Positions 1 through 13,432 are shown, numbered from the stretch's first letter. The stretch is 64,000 nt of DNA from Crotophaga sulcirostris (GCA_013397455.1 VYZB01000122.1:817053-881052), one strand, 5' to 3'. Notes: generated by a model not told the origin, from the letters alone. Translations and numbers: made by a program.

Positions 1-340
1 CATTATTTTACATGTTAGCGCAAATGCAGTTAGAAGAATATAAGAAAGCAGCAAGGGCAAGGCGAAACAGATATAAAACAATGAGGAATACATAGGCAGG
101 GCTACCAAGTTTGCATGTCTATAGGCAACCTATTTATTAGGTGAAAACAAAGCAGGACTTGCTGAATTGTACCAGAAGGTGAGACGTTAAAGTGCATAAA
201 CTTAAGCTGTGCTTCGGAACTCCACAGTTATTGCCTGAAAACCACTCAAGTTAACTCGTGTCATGTTTTGAAAAGACTTTCCTGGGACATTACAAATGTC
301 TTCTGGCCACATAACTCAAAAGTAGGAAAGGCAACCCCAG
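1..340. other. Intron, no recognised feature
   Basis: AT-rich sequence upstream of the first CR1 block. It could include a diverged 5' continuation of that CR1 copy, but I see no dependable match. Confidence 0.6.
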
Positions 341-1046
341 GCAACAGTATGGGCTGGAGGCCACACAACTGGAAAGCAGCTTTGTAGGGAAGGGCCTGGG
401 CACCAAGTTGAGTGTGAGCTAGCAGTGTGCCTGTGATGCAAAGGCAGTGAATGGTATCCTGAGGTGCATGAGGAGGGATGTTGCCAGCCAGTCAAGAGAG
501 GAACTTTTTTCTCTGCTCAGCACTGATGGGGCCACACCTGGAGTGCTGTGTCCAGTTCTGAGCTCACCAGTACAAGAGGTACATAGTCATACTGGCGTGA
601 GTCCCACAAAGGGTCACAACGGTGATGAAGGGACTGGAGCATCTCTCCTGTAGGGAAAGGCTGAGAGAGCTGGGATTGTTCAGCCTGAAGAGAAGGCTCA
701 AGGAGGATCTTAGCAATGTATATAAATAGCTGAAGGGAGAATACAAAGAATAGGGAGCCAGGCTCTTTTTAGTGGTACCGAGTGACAGACCCAGAGGCAG
801 TGGGCACAAACTGAAAGACAGGAAATGCCATCTGAACATTAGGAGACTTTTTTTTACTCTGAGGGTGACCAAGAACTGGCACAGGTTGCACAGAGAGGCT
901 GTGGAGTCTCCATCCTTGAAGATATTAGAAGTCTGTCTGGACATGGTTCTTGGCAGCCTGCTCTAGGTGGTCCTGCTTGAGCAGGGGGATTGGACCAGAT
1001 GACCTCCACAGGTCCCTGCTAATCTCTGCTTTGCTATGATTCTGTG
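341..1046 (+). mobile_element. CR1 LINE, 3' fragment
   Basis: A sense CR1 copy about 700 nt long runs from the region GGGCTGGAGGCCACACAACT to the 3' end GCTATGATTCTGTG. Typical CR1 blocks appear in order: an ORF2 C-terminal section (ACACCTGGAGTGCTGTGTCC), GGAAAGGCTGAGAGAGCTGG, TTGTTCAGCCTGAAGAGAAG, then TTGGACCAGATGACC near the end. It is 5'-truncated and has many indels, so it codes for nothing. Short open frames on both strands here are remnants. The 5' boundary is approximate. Confidence 0.93.
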
Positions 1047-2350
1047 TCCCTGCTAATCATACTTCCAAGTAGCTAAAAGTTCACCTGAACATTATTTTGT
1101 TAAATTTTTTTCTTATTTTTTTTCATGAGAAGAATTGGCTGAATTAGTGACACAACACTTATTTATAAAAAAAAAAAAAATCCATCATTTCAGAACTTTA
1201 ATATGGTAACAAAAATAAATTAAAAAAAAAATAAAAAATCACATCATAGTACCAGAATAAAATGGTGTTCTATTGCAGCATTGCCATGGTGTAACAAAAA
1301 TAGCATAACATCATGTTGCAATATCAGTAAAATCAGTAATAAATGAAAAAAAGGAAAGAATAGGTTGTTAGACAATGCAGCATTGAAGGCTTTCTAACTC
1401 TGAAAAAAAGCAATGAGTACTCCATTTTTAGAAGGATGACTTTGCAGACCTTTCCTTTTGAGTGTTTTCAGGACAATACTTCAATGTTTTTGGAACTGTC
1501 ATTGAAAGGGGGAGCAAAGGATGTTAAATGAATTGGGGATGGGGAAGACGGAGATAATTTAATTCTTTATTTCTATCTAATGTCAATTCAAGGATCTTGG
1601 AAGCATAAAGGAAACTTGGAGAATAATTACAAGATGACACTAATGAATCTGTATTAAAGATAAAACTTTCCAGACTTTCCTTTTATGTGAGGAAGATTCA
1701 AATTCTAAGTGTAGTTGCTGATACAGCAAACATAATCTTGTACAGTTTTTTTTCCCCTCTTATTTCTTCTCCTGTTGCACTATGGACTTAATTTCAAAAC
1801 TTTACTTCCCATCTCCATTGCTGACAAGTTCCAATTAAATGGATGCTAAAGCAGGCACTTGCTTATGAGGGCAAAATGCTGTATTGCACATCTTAAATCA
1901 GGGCTTTCATCAATTGTTTGTGATAGTGAGATGAATACTATTTGTGCTTAGTCTAGTTTTAATTGTGGGATGATGTTCTCAAGCATTAATGGGAGAGGAG
2001 GTGGATTTTTTTCTACCCTTCTTTCCCCAGCTGAAACCCATTGTGTAATCAATTCTAAAAACACACAAGAATTTTTATATAGAAAAAAAATATTGATTGT
2101 TTTAAGTACATACACACAGATGCTAGATATGTATTTTAGAGAGTTTCTGTGATTTCACTGTGTCGGCAGCATAATGGTCTATGAAACAAAACAGTCCTTA
2201 TTCCAAGTAGTGGGTGTGTGAAGTTTTTTGTTTTCTTTTTAAAGGCTGGATGCTCTGAATGTAAAAAAATGAAGTGTAACATTAGTAGTGAAAGGATGAT
2301 ACAAAGCCCAATAAGCATCAGAACAATACATCTAGAGTTTTGTTTTCCTT

Positions 2351-2433
2351 GGGGGGGGGGGGGCACAGTATGAAAACCTCATAGCTGTAATTAGCTGATA
2401 TTTACGGGGGGGGGGGGGTGGGGTGGGGTGGGG
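2351..2433 (+). repeat. Two G13 runs and a G4T array
   Basis: A run of 13 G at 2351-2363 is followed 42 nt later by another 13 G (2406-2418) that continues as three TGGGG units up to 2433. It is a simple repeat that can form G-quadruplexes on the + strand. Confidence 0.9.
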
Positions 2434-3978
2434 AGAGTATAAAGATTGTCAAAACAAAATAAATGATGTCACATTTCGCCCAGCAGAGAGTCTGGATTGG
2501 ACTAAAGGTGGTGGGAAAGTAAGCAGGGAAATCTGATTTTTGGATGTTGTTGCAGGTCACCTAGGATGAGAACCTTGGAGAACTGCGTGGGGTGTTGGGT
2601 GTTCTTATTTGTCTCTTTCATGCTGAAAGGTTTATGGAACATCCCAGCTGGCTTGTGCGATGGTGTCAGCCATCTACCCGTGCTCTGACAAAATCTCAGA
2701 AGTTGTGTTCATGGGAACGACCTAGGGCTTCTCCACTTATTGGTTAAAATGGAGGAACAGACTAGACCACAAGCACAGATATCTTGGTGTGGATGTGATC
2801 TGTTATAGATGTTCAGAATTACCCATGACTCAACAGATATAAGACAACTACAATGATTTTTACTTTAGGGAATTCCTTGGGATGTTGCCTGGTACCTTGC
2901 AGGTGGCTTTATTTAGAATTTATAGTCGAAAGAAATTAAAATGTTACTAGGTTGCTTTGAATCAATCAACCAGACAACCAACTTTTTCTCTAGTCTGTCT
3001 GAGACAGACATTTTTTTTTTTTGTTGCACCTGGGGAACCTGAATCTGGCTAAACAGTGTAGATCACTGTAATTTCTCAGGAGAAATAAAATGTGAATTGC
3101 ATTATTATTCAGAGAATGCATTCTTAATCAGTAAATATCTAAACCACCTGAATTAAATCAGAGATCCTTGCTTAAAAAAGATCCATTGGTGGTTCCTTTT
3201 GTTTGATGATATAATAAAATATAATGCTTTTCCATAATCTGCATTCTCTAGTGGAGAAATTGTTTTAATGCATGTTTGCATGGGTAAATAATCCCCAAAT
3301 ACTTGTTCTTAGGGTAATGAATTGTTCTGTTCATTTAAGTGGTAGGTAGCAGTGAAACAATGCAGATTTAGCTATATAATGTATGTTTGTTTTTTTTTTT
3401 TTTAAAGAAGCAAACTAAAAAGCAGCGACAAGAAAAACCCTGAACTAAAACCCTCCAAAATGCCTACATTTCAGTCTCTCATTTATCCTTAATCTCTACC
3501 TATCAGCAGTTTGGATTTTATCCAAGACTGTAACTTCATGGGACTGCACAGCATTTTGCACATGTAGAGGTAGAATCAAATACACCGAAGTGTAATCATT
3601 TAGCTTTATTTTTTCTTCCTGATTTTTTTTCAGGCTATGTGAAATGATGTTTTCGATTTTATTCCTAAATCATAACCAAAATTATCTGAAATATTGTAAT
3701 TCTGATATTAATGCTCAATACAAAAGAGGGAACTTTGTTTACTACTTTTTATAAAAACAAAAAATATTTGGTATGTTTTTGAGAAAAAATAACTTGAACT
3801 TAAGTGACATCCTTTACTAAGATGCAGTTATTTTGCCAAAGAATTGATAGTCCTACTCAAGAAGACTTGTATACTTATGTTCTAATTCTTCTAAGGGTAC
3901 TTCAGACACCCAGATTCTTGTAGCTTCGATAATAGCCTTACTTGGCCCTCCTTTTGGGGGGTTCCCCAGGATGTAAAT

Positions 3979-4099
3979 TATTTTTTTTTTTTTTAAGTGA
4001 AGTGTTTTTTTAAGTTTTTTTTTTTCTGTAGCCTAGATTTTTTTTTTTTCACTGCATTCTTTTTTTCTTATTTTTTTTAACTTCCCTTCTTTTTTTGAA
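3979..4099 (+). repeat. Cluster of T-tracts
   Basis: About 120 nt holds several T runs of 7-15 nt separated by short mixed spacers (AAGTGAAG, CTGTAGCCTAGA, CACTGCATTC). It is low-complexity and not a tandem repeat with a fixed unit. Confidence 0.85.
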
Positions 4100-7000
4100 G
4101 TGCAGCAATAGAGTAAGAAAACTGGAAAAGTCTTTTGCAGGAGAGAATTTCAGGAAATGGGGAGCTCAGCCCAGTTCATGTAGTTGTCTTTCTTTGAAAC
4201 ATTCAGGAAAAATGCTGATTTAGACATTATTATAGTTATAAAGCAAGATGTCCACTGGTGAATAAACATCCTTGTTAAACTGCTGCTGTGGATGATTAGC
4301 CTCTTTGTTAAAAGTTTGGTATGGATTCAGAATATCAGTCCAACTATTATTGTGGTCCACCTCTCAATCTAGCAGATGGAAGACAGTAATATTATCTTGT
4401 GTTTCTGTATGGAGATTAAGATTTTCTGTAAGCTACTAGGTTATTGATAATTTATTTAAATAAAAAGTAGGGTTTTTTTCCAATCTAGAGGTGTTCCTGT
4501 GGCTCTCTTTCAGTGCACGTTCTTTGTACTATGGATATCAGAACTTAACACATTCACCATGCGTCTGGCATCGCGTTTATTAGCTTTCTTTTCACTGTCA
4601 TTTCAGTTCATAGATGTTATCTGTGTTCTTTCCCATTAAACAGAAAATTTCACTTCTCTATCTACCTGGCAGTTTTATATCTTCTAGCGTTTGCTGTGGT
4701 GACTTTCTATATATCCATTCTCGAAAATTTAAATGGACATGAAGGCATGTGCCATTAGAGAAGAACACCAGCATTATTACTGCTTTCAGCCGAGGAAAAT
4801 GGTCCTTCTGTATTCTCTTCCTTATTTGATATAAAATGTTATCTTGATAGACACATAATTACTCTAATTATTTTATCAATAGAACATTTACAGGGGCTAT
4901 TCTTTTTATTCAGCATACTTGGTATCTTAAGAACGGTTCTCAGTAATTTTACTTGCACAGTAAAATTAAATCTGCTATTCAGGGGAAAATTCTAAGTGGC
5001 ATTTTAACTTGTGCATATCAATTCATAGTGCTATTTTTGGTTTTTATTGATTGATCTTTTATATAGAACAGGTATGCTGCTCTGATATCGCTTTACATTA
5101 CAATTGCAGATAGGGATTTAAAGCTATATTCAGGATTACCTCAGGGTGTGAATGTGGGCAGCCTTTACTATGAGAATGTGTGAGACGCCGTCTTGTCTTT
5201 AGGAGGATTGAAGTTATACATCGTTCTGCCTATGCTAGTAATTTTAGGTATGTAAGTGCTTCTGTAAATCTGGCACACTCTCCCCTCCCTTTAATGGAGC
5301 TTAAGCCTGCATGTGTTTAAATTGACTGCTTACATCTATAAGATTTAAATCAATATTTTTTTAGTAAAAGTAATAACCCCTGAGTTTCGTATCATGTTTC
5401 ATTTGTAAACTGGGACTGCTACACAAATAGAAATTAGCGCTATTCATATTTTGTAAGTTTGAAAAATAATCCACTCTTTGTAAGGAGTTTAGGTCTGAGT
5501 GTAATAAAATTGTTTTAAAGTCCATGTATCAGTACTCTGAAGGACTTTAAAATAATAGACATCGCTGTAATCTCCGAAATAAAATTCTGTGTGTAAATAC
5601 AAATCCAGTAATTTAAACTGATGGAGTCCCAAACCTGGATCCTAGTCTATATCCTGTGTTTAAAAAAAAAAAAAAGGCAAAAAAAAGAAAAGCACCCTTA
5701 AGGCTATAATTCCCATTTTATGTAGTTAAAAATGACAGATGACACAGTCATTATATAATTCTGAAGGAAAATCCATTTCCACTCATTAGGGCCTATACCT
5801 ATTCATTACTGGATGTGTAATGTAATTACAAATAATGAAATTTCAGATTTTTGGCTTTGATTCAGAGCATTTGTAGACTGTCAGATACCTATGTTCTCAT
5901 TCCAAGTCATCAGTTTTGAATCATATTTCTCAATGTATTTTAGCTTTCCTGAGCAACCTTTTAAAATCAAAGGAAAAGTCATGGTATTAAGGTCTTGGGG
6001 GAATTTTACCCCATATTCCATTGTAATGACTAGCCAAAGCTACGTTGAAGCATGTATTTCGAACATGTATTTTCCTGTACACTTTATTGAGAAAATGGTG
6101 ACAGTATGTATTCCTCTAACCTTAGTCCCTTAAACGTGTTTTAAATCAGAGATGACTTTAATCATATTGTTGCTAATTTGAAATCTTTGCATCTCGCAAA
6201 CAACCCAGGAGTGCCCTTTTTCCTTCGCTTTTTTCCTGATGAATGTGTAAGTTTTTTCAAGCATTGATCGTTCAGTGATGTTTTTCTTTTATGGTAACAG
6301 AAACATTCTCAACAATTAGTTTCTGTGAGGAGGTCACTACCACAGACTGATACTGACATTTGGCCTTGCGGTGAAGACATGAGGGAACAGAGTAATAACT
6401 GGAGTAACGAACATTTTAACGATAGGATTTTTTAAAATGTTTATTCTGGTCTTTTTTTAGACAAGTGTTTTGTCTGTCCTTGTGAATAAATTACTCAAAG
6501 TAAATGATCTGATACTTTTAGATTTTTATTTTTTATTACTTGCAGTAGATAGCATAATGAAAACCTTGGGTTTTTTTTTTTTATAAAAAGGAGGATTTAG
6601 CTCTTCAGATGTATTCTTAACTTTTTGTTTGTCTTATTTTTCATTTAGGTGCACAATTTTGTTGATGACCATTGATGTGATGTATTTTTAACAAAGTAGA
6701 TGACCTGGTGTATTTTGGATTATTCAGATCCTGGTTGAGACATGATTTTGTTTCCTTATATGTCTGACAACAATGAAGCATTCAGATAACTCGTAGGATA
6801 AGAGGGCTCTCTGTTGATTAAAGGGCTCTCCTCTTCACAAACCACATGCATAATTTTACTGTGCTTCCTTTCTTTTGTAAGAGATTTTTGCCACCATATA
6901 TTATCAGTCCAGATGGTTCCAAGTGTAAGACAACTTTTTAAACTAATGTTTTCTAAGTGTCTTCCCTGTCTCCACAGCTGTAGTGATTTCAGTGTTGACT

Positions 7001-7460
7001 GGTTATGTTCCAACCTTTAGTTGTTTTAGGCTGCTGTGGAGGATCTTGGTGCGATGTACGTTAAACACTGTTTTTTCAAGCTTGTTTTGTGATGGTAGCT
7101 GGCACAGCGGAATACATGTGATAAAGAATTATTAAAATGTATCTCTCTTCCAGTTTCCCTTACTTTTGACGTTTTTAAAACTCTCCATAAAATCATCCTG
7201 TGATAGTGACAGATTAGTTTTTTTTCAACAAGAGCTTCTAAACATGATCTTGTTTTGGGTCACCAAAAGATGAATAGCTTAAATATCAAAGATTAAAACA
7301 AATACTGTTTGAAACCAACTGAAATTAATCATTCTAAAGAACTTATGTCTAGAAATCTTACAGATTCACTTTCTTAATCAAGAAAAATAACTATCATCAT
7401 ACAGCTGTCACCACAGGTAAGAAATCCTTTACATAGTTTAGGAAAATCTTGTTTCTGGTG

Positions 7461-7670
7461 AAGAACTACTTTACCGTGAGAACAGCTGGGCAGTGGCTTG
7501 GGCTGTCCAGAGTGATTGGGCAGCCTCTGTCCCTAAGGTTTTCAAAACCCAAATGGATAAAGTCCTGAGCAACCTGGTCTGATTTCATAGCAAACTTCTG
7601 CTCTAAGCAAGATCAGGCTTGGATAACTTTCTGAGGCCCCTTGCAACCTCATTTAGCCTTTGATTCTGTG
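7461..7670 (+). mobile_element. CR1 LINE, short 3' end
   Basis: The sequence is a degraded CR1 terminus: a counterpart of the usual TTTACTGTGAGGGTGGTGAG block, then GGCTGTCCAGAG, AGCAACCTGGTCTGATT, GAGGCCCCTTGCAACCTC and a final TTTGATTCTGTG. Severe 5' truncation is typical of this family. Divergence is high, so it is probably an old copy. Confidence 0.8.
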
Positions 7671-10318
7671 AACTTCAGACAAGATCTCCTGTTGCTATGG
7701 AAAATGAAGTATAGTAATTATGTTTGTGTTGTGCAGCACATGTAGCTGTCTTTTAATCAATTGTGCCTTCTATGAAGATAGGTGAAGCACGAGTAGGACA
7801 CAAAAAATAGGAATATGATAAAGTGGAAGAAGTAATACGTAGTGCCAGGGCACAGAAGCTTTCAACCCTGAGTGTTTAGGTTTTTCCAGGTGCCTTCTGA
7901 TACCAGGGAAGTTTGACCCCAAAATGTTGCTGTACATCAGACAAGTAGAGGGAGTTTATTGATTGCCAGTTTGTGAAAGGATGGCTTAACTGGTTAGAGG
8001 TCAAGGTATGTCTTTGCAGTTCTCTGGTGAAATGTGTGTGCTGTGCTTGAAACAAACAGGAATTGATGTATAATTTGGAGGAAGGTGGTAGGTTTCTAGA
8101 TGTTAAGAAGAGGTGTACCAGGCTAAGAGTTTGCTGCAGAATGCTGTCCAGAAAACCAGGAGAAGAGGAATGGCCTGGAAAATCAGTAAACTCACTCTTC
8201 ACTGATATGTATATAGTTATTTTCTGAGATCTTTAAATACAGGTTTTAGCAGTTCTCATTTAGTTTTGCTTATGTGCAGTGTTCACAGTTTACTTTTATT
8301 AGCCACTCAGCCTTAACACTAAGTGTTTCTCTTGTTAATGGGAGAGCAGTTGGAGCCCAGGCTATGGAATATTTAGAATAGCATAAAACTCTACTTAATT
8401 TCCCTTGGCAAGAATGGCAGTATGCATGAGAGTTCTTCAATAAAACATGATTTTCACGTTCTTTTATTTAAATGTCTAAGGTAAACTGCATACGCAATGA
8501 AGAATTCCCAGGGGTTTGGTTGTGGGTTTTGCTTTTTGTGTTTGCCAATCACTGTTGTCATATCCTTAGTGCAGTTATTACTGCTCTTAGTATAGTGTCT
8601 GTGACAGCCCTGGTCTAATAGGATATAAATAGTGATATGAGGAAAAAATGGACACCTTAATTTTTCTGCCCTTTCCATCCACGCCTGACAGCCGCTGGGG
8701 GCACTTGGAGAATTTTGTGCATAGGATGTGGCCTCAGAAGGACCCAAAAGAGCTGTCAACAGGCTGCTTTGTATTTCTGCATAGGTGAAACTTACCATAA
8801 GAGTTCTTAGTTATTAGGGGATAAATAAAATGTGCTATAGACATCTTGACATCTAGTCTGAGTCTTTGATCAGGCTTTGCTTTTGCCACTCAGTGTTAGT
8901 CTGTATCTATACTTCTTAAGGACCTTTGTATTTTTAGCACAATATATAACTGCCAGAGGTTTTTTTTAGAATATTTTGCTACCTGCAACAGTGAGATCAA
9001 TCAAATAGGCTAAAATAGTTTTGCAACTGTGTGTTATGCTTAGCTTCTCAAGGTAATGAACTGTCATGTTGATTTGTTAGAAATGTGTGGTATGATCTCT
9101 AACATGCTGTCCTTTAGAAGAGAAGAGAAAATAACCTCTTAAAAATTGCAATTTGAATAAAGTCGTTGATTAGATGAGAAAATAGTTGATGTTTGAAGAG
9201 TTTTCTATTGCATATTAAAAAGTTAAAATGCCACTGGTTTGAAAAAAACCGCAACATAGAGAGATGCTTACACATGTTCTAGAATCTTTCTTCTAGTCCC
9301 ATGTTTCTCAGAAGCCTTGGCTGGATTTCCCTAGCAGTTATGGGAGAAGACTTTAGAGTTTCTCACGAAACAAGGGAATGGATTTTAATTTTGGTTTTTT
9401 GAAAGTGCATTAATGAGAGAGACTCTGCTTTCACTTGGTGGAATTCCAAATCATGCAATGATATTTACATTTCAGGTGTTTAAAACCAGATGGGCAAAAT
9501 CTTTGAGTATGGGTGAAGTCTGTACTTGGAAATTAACTGGCTTCTGCTTGTAAGTGCTTGATAGTAGCACAAAAATACCCACGCTCTTCTTCATTCTTTT
9601 CCGATGATTCTTTGTGGATAGTGAATGTAAAGGTGGGAAGCTGCAGCTTAGCAGCCATCTTGTCCTCTTCTCCATTCTCATTTGTCTTTGAAAATATTAG
9701 GGACCCATGCTTTAGAGCCTCTAAACAGCGAGGAAGTAAAGATGCAGTTGGAGTTACACCCATGCCTTGGAGCAGTGCACTTTTTTTAAATTTGGGGAAA
9801 CTAGGCAGAAACCAAGCACAAGGGAGCAACCTATACCTTAGTCTGGGATGGGGTGGGCTCCCAACTAAGCATGGGATGAAATACATTTGGTACCTGGAAA
9901 ATCTGAACTTCGAAACCTTGAAAACAAAATTTTGATCCTAGATGAGTAGATTATCTCTCTGGAAGAAAAATTAGATTAGATATTTATAAACTCTGAAATA
10001 CAGAATAAAGTGTAACTGGTTTTGGTTTGTGTTTTTTTTTTTTAAGTGCCTACTGAGTTGTAAATGTTGAATAATTCATACTAGTGAATCACAAGACTTT
10101 AAAATACCTTTCAAGGTATGAGTTAGTGGATTTAGTCACCCAAACCTTGGCTTTCTATAGTCTTGTGTTTCTATTTGAATTATTTACACATTCCTTATTT
10201 CAGTGGTTTTAGGTTTTCCTTGTTACTCCCATGTTTCGCTTCCCATACTGTAAGCAATGCCTATGGTAATTTTTTAGTGATGACTGCCCTTTAAAAATAT
10301 GAAATTGCATCATAAAAA

Positions 10319-10720
10319 GCACATCTCCGCATGCGCTGCTTTCGAATGTGTGTGTGGGGTCACTGGGGTTTGGGGCACTTGATGGATTTCAAGGGAAGGA
10401 TATTTCAAGATTGTTCTTGCTGGCAAGTAATTTAAGTGCCTGGGGATCCAGGTATTTATGTGTTGAGCACCTGAATGAGTTGGGTGCTGGAGTGACCAGA
10501 GGGTCCGGGACAGTGCCAGAGAGACAGTGGGGTTGGAGAGGAGCTGGGGGTGTCTACATGTGTGGCCACCGAAGACAAGAAGATTCAGAGTCAAGTTACT
10601 GGGCAGACTGAGTGTCTCAGGCCGGTTACTGCACAGATGCGCTGGTGTCGACCCCAGGAGTCGACCTTCATCCTGATCCTACTAGAGAGGGGAACAAGGT
10701 GAGGCTGTTGGCGATTTTCA
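10319..10720. other. Isolated GC-richer block of unknown origin
   Basis: About 400 nt are clearly richer in G+C than the flanks, and G-rich on the + strand (GGGGTTGGAGAGGAGCTGGG). It includes two SalI-type GTCGAC hexamers 13 bp apart near 10650-10665. Open frames of 87-94 codons occur on opposite strands and overlap, which argues against a gene. The style suggests a decayed LTR or a low-copy avian repeat, but I could not identify it. Confidence 0.4.
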
Positions 10721-11742
10721 TGTTTCCAGTTGACAGGTTACAACACTGAGAGAAAAGTGAGCTAGCCCTGTCTGTACAGATCAACTTGGTGTTTTCACAA
10801 CCATGTGAATTTGATGCAGGTTTACCTGGTAACGACTTGACCTCTATAGGGCTTCTTTCGCTTTCATTCTTGATTGTTCATTATTATGTAATTAGTTCTC
10901 TTTTAATCTGGAATCCGTCAGTTATCTGTATGGGATCTGGTTCCACTCCTTTTTCTTCCTGACACAAAACTAGATTCTAACTCCATTTTCATTGTGCTTG
11001 TATTCCATTGCACAAGCTGTAAGTTTAATAACTGCAGTTGATCATCTAGGTGTTGGGAATAACAGCAGATCAGATCGGTGGGAATTGCATGAAAAATCTA
11101 TCTCTTGTGATAGTTACCATTGACAACTCTTTTCATTATTGTTTTTTGAGCAATTTTATATTTGCTTTTTCTTTTTAATTTATCTAGGCCATGTTTCTGT
11201 GTCATTTTTATGGTGATCTGAGATGGTAGACAGATCGTTTTCATTATGTTTGGATAATACAGGAATCTCTTTCATTGCAGTTACAGCCATGTTGATTTCC
11301 AAGTGGAAAGTCAAAAATCTTTTTGGGTTCCTGTACTCCAAAATACTCCAGCTTGAAGTCTCTAGCTCATTTAGTGAGCTCAAAATACATAGGTTTTGTC
11401 CCTAGTACTGTCCTTCAGCAATGCAGTGCAGAATTTGCACAAAAGATTTGCATTCATTTGGAAATTAGTTGAGGGAAACTGTCTATCAAGAAAGGACCAG
11501 TTTCTGAAAATGCAGCAATATCAGAAATACGTTTTTGTTGCTTGCCTGTTATGTGAAACATTAGAATCAAAGTTACTGGTTATCACATTGAAGATATTCA
11601 AGACAGTAAAGCTGATTGTAATTGAAAGCATATTTATATTAAATGGCAAATATGCTCATTTTTAATATACAAAAAAGCATTCATTAGGAAAAAGTAATTC
11701 ATTTCATTTGAATTGAATGCAATGTAAGTTTAATTTTCAGAA

Positions 11743-11759
11743 CATTGCCCGGGGCAATG
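11743..11759 (+). promoter_or_regulatory. 17-bp palindrome with AP-2-type core
   Basis: CATTGCCC, one central G, then GGGCAATG: a perfect inverted repeat with 8-bp arms. The core GCCCGGGGC fits the AP-2 pattern GCCNNNGGC. It is GC-rich in an otherwise AT-rich stretch. Confidence 0.3.
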
Positions 11760-13317
11760 GCTTGACATTTTCTTGAAACCAATCTGATTAGTTCTCAGAA
11801 TTATGCTGAGAAATGTCGCTTACTATGGAAAATACTTTTTTAAGCAGTGAACCTCAGAAAAGAAAAATTATTATTTCTTTTTCTTCACAAATTGCTTTGT
11901 GCATTTCAGTAGTAAGGGCAACAGTTAGCTCTAATTGTGTATTGAGCTTGTTTTTATATGATTTTTGGAATCAATTCAGGATCTTAACAGAAAAATGATA
12001 TAGATTGAACCAAGTCCATTGTGCTATTTTTGTGAAGGTGACCTTAAAGAGTAAGTTTAAAGGATTTTAAGTTTAAAATGTCACTACTCTTCTACTGTAA
12101 TTCTTATGATGTGAATAGTCTGTGTAACATCTCCCTTATAGATTAAAAAGTCTATTACATTTATCAGTGGAAAAGATGCATGTATACACTTAGGCATGGG
12201 TTTTGAATGAATAAATAATTATAATGAAGTTGCATCATACCTTTTAAAGGATTTGCTAATATAAGTGTTTTGCTTATGCTGTCATTTCAGTACTATGAAG
12301 ATTCAGGGGTCTTACTAGATCTTCTTATTGGACAGTGAAACACTATTTTAGATATTCAAATTAGTATCATAAAACAGCTGGTAAAATTCCCAGAGCTTAA
12401 AACAAGCTGATTGTCAGATTTCCTATGGTGGAAAACTTAAATTTCTTCCAAAAGCAACATTTTCACATCTTGAGTCAAGGCGTACAAGGACAGCAGAATA
12501 CGTTGTCTGGACAATGATGATTTTCAGCACTGTAGTAGTTTTAATGATTAGGTTTAAAAACCAAGACTATTTTGCCTGCTTTATTAAGAGCATATATATA
12601 GAATAAATAATGGACATGTTTTAAAACCTTAAGACCGTTTAGGATGGATATTTAAGTTTTCCCCTGTATCTCAATTTTTATTAAAAAAAAGGTAGTTTTT
12701 TTTGGACCTCACTAGATGACTTCAGTGCAGCTTGCTTTCTAATGAGAGGATTTTTTTCCATGACAAAGTTGATATATCTTGTTGCTCTTATGTGTCTGTA
12801 TTTTCTTGCAATACTTCATGTTGTCATTGTAAACAAAGCGCTATGTTTAGGGGTCTTCAGTCTGTCCCTTAAAAAGAGAACAGAAAACCTGTTGGTTTTA
12901 TTCCCTCAGGTTCCAAAAAATGTCATGTCTGAATCCAATTAAAAAAAAGTGTTCATATTTAAGAAAAAACTTTGTAGAGGAAAGAATTTGCATTTGACGG
13001 GTATGCATAGGGCATATGGGACATGGGCTCTGCCTGAAACGAGGGGACCTCCTTTAAAATTGTTTGAACTTTGGAGTTACTCTGAAGCAAGCAACACAGT
13101 GTCAACACTGTGCTTGTTGCTGACATTGATTTAAATGTTGCCATGTTGATATATACAAGAGTAGTTGGATGTGCAAATTGAGGTTTGTAAACTCCATTCT
13201 GACCCCTGTTATCTGAAACATCTATGGGTTTATCATTTTAAACAAAAAATACGTATTCTTAGCACTGAGCCGCTTGTGGCATAGGTCAGTGTCTTTTTTT
13301 TCTTTCTTCTCTTTATT

Positions 13318-13432
13318 TCCCAGCTTTAGAGATAGGGAAACTGAAGGGAGAAGATAGACAATGATTCATCCAAGGTGAATTAAGAAAGGCAGTGATAAAA
13401 CCCAGGTCTCTGTAGTCCAGTCATACGACCTT
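13318..13432 (+). mobile_element. MIR-like SINE remnant
   Basis: CAGCTTTAGAGATAGGGAAA, CTGAAGGGAGAAG, then TCATCCAAGGTGAATTAAGA, GGCAGTGATAAAACCCAGGT and CTCTGTAGTCCAGTC follow, in order, the MIR core and 3' region (GAGGAAACTGAGGCACAGAG; CCAAGGTCACACAG; GCAGAGCCAGGATT; CCCAGGTCTCCTGACTCCAG). Divergence is heavy, as expected for an ancient element. MIR-type copies are rare in birds but known. It could instead be another CORE-type SINE. Confidence 0.55.

Larger units (their letters stand above)
1047..7460. other. Intron, repeat-poor apart from simple tracts
   Basis: AT-rich DNA with A-runs (about 1166-1240), the G13 pair, T-tracts near 4 kb and an A-run at 5660. Open frames up to 85 codons (for example 6756-7013, mirrored on the other strand) carry no domain. 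No transposon was recognised. Confidence 0.65.
7671..13317. other. Intron with one GC block
   Basis: Mostly unique AT-rich sequence. It holds the GC block at 10.3-10.7 kb, the AP-2-like palindrome, and open frames of up to 125 codons at 9533-9935 on both strands that mirror each other and look accidental. Confidence 0.6.

Noticed and set aside
9533..9935. 117- and 125-codon frames on opposite strands
   Set aside because: They mirror each other over the same DNA, show no domain, and the sequence has no splice or promoter context.
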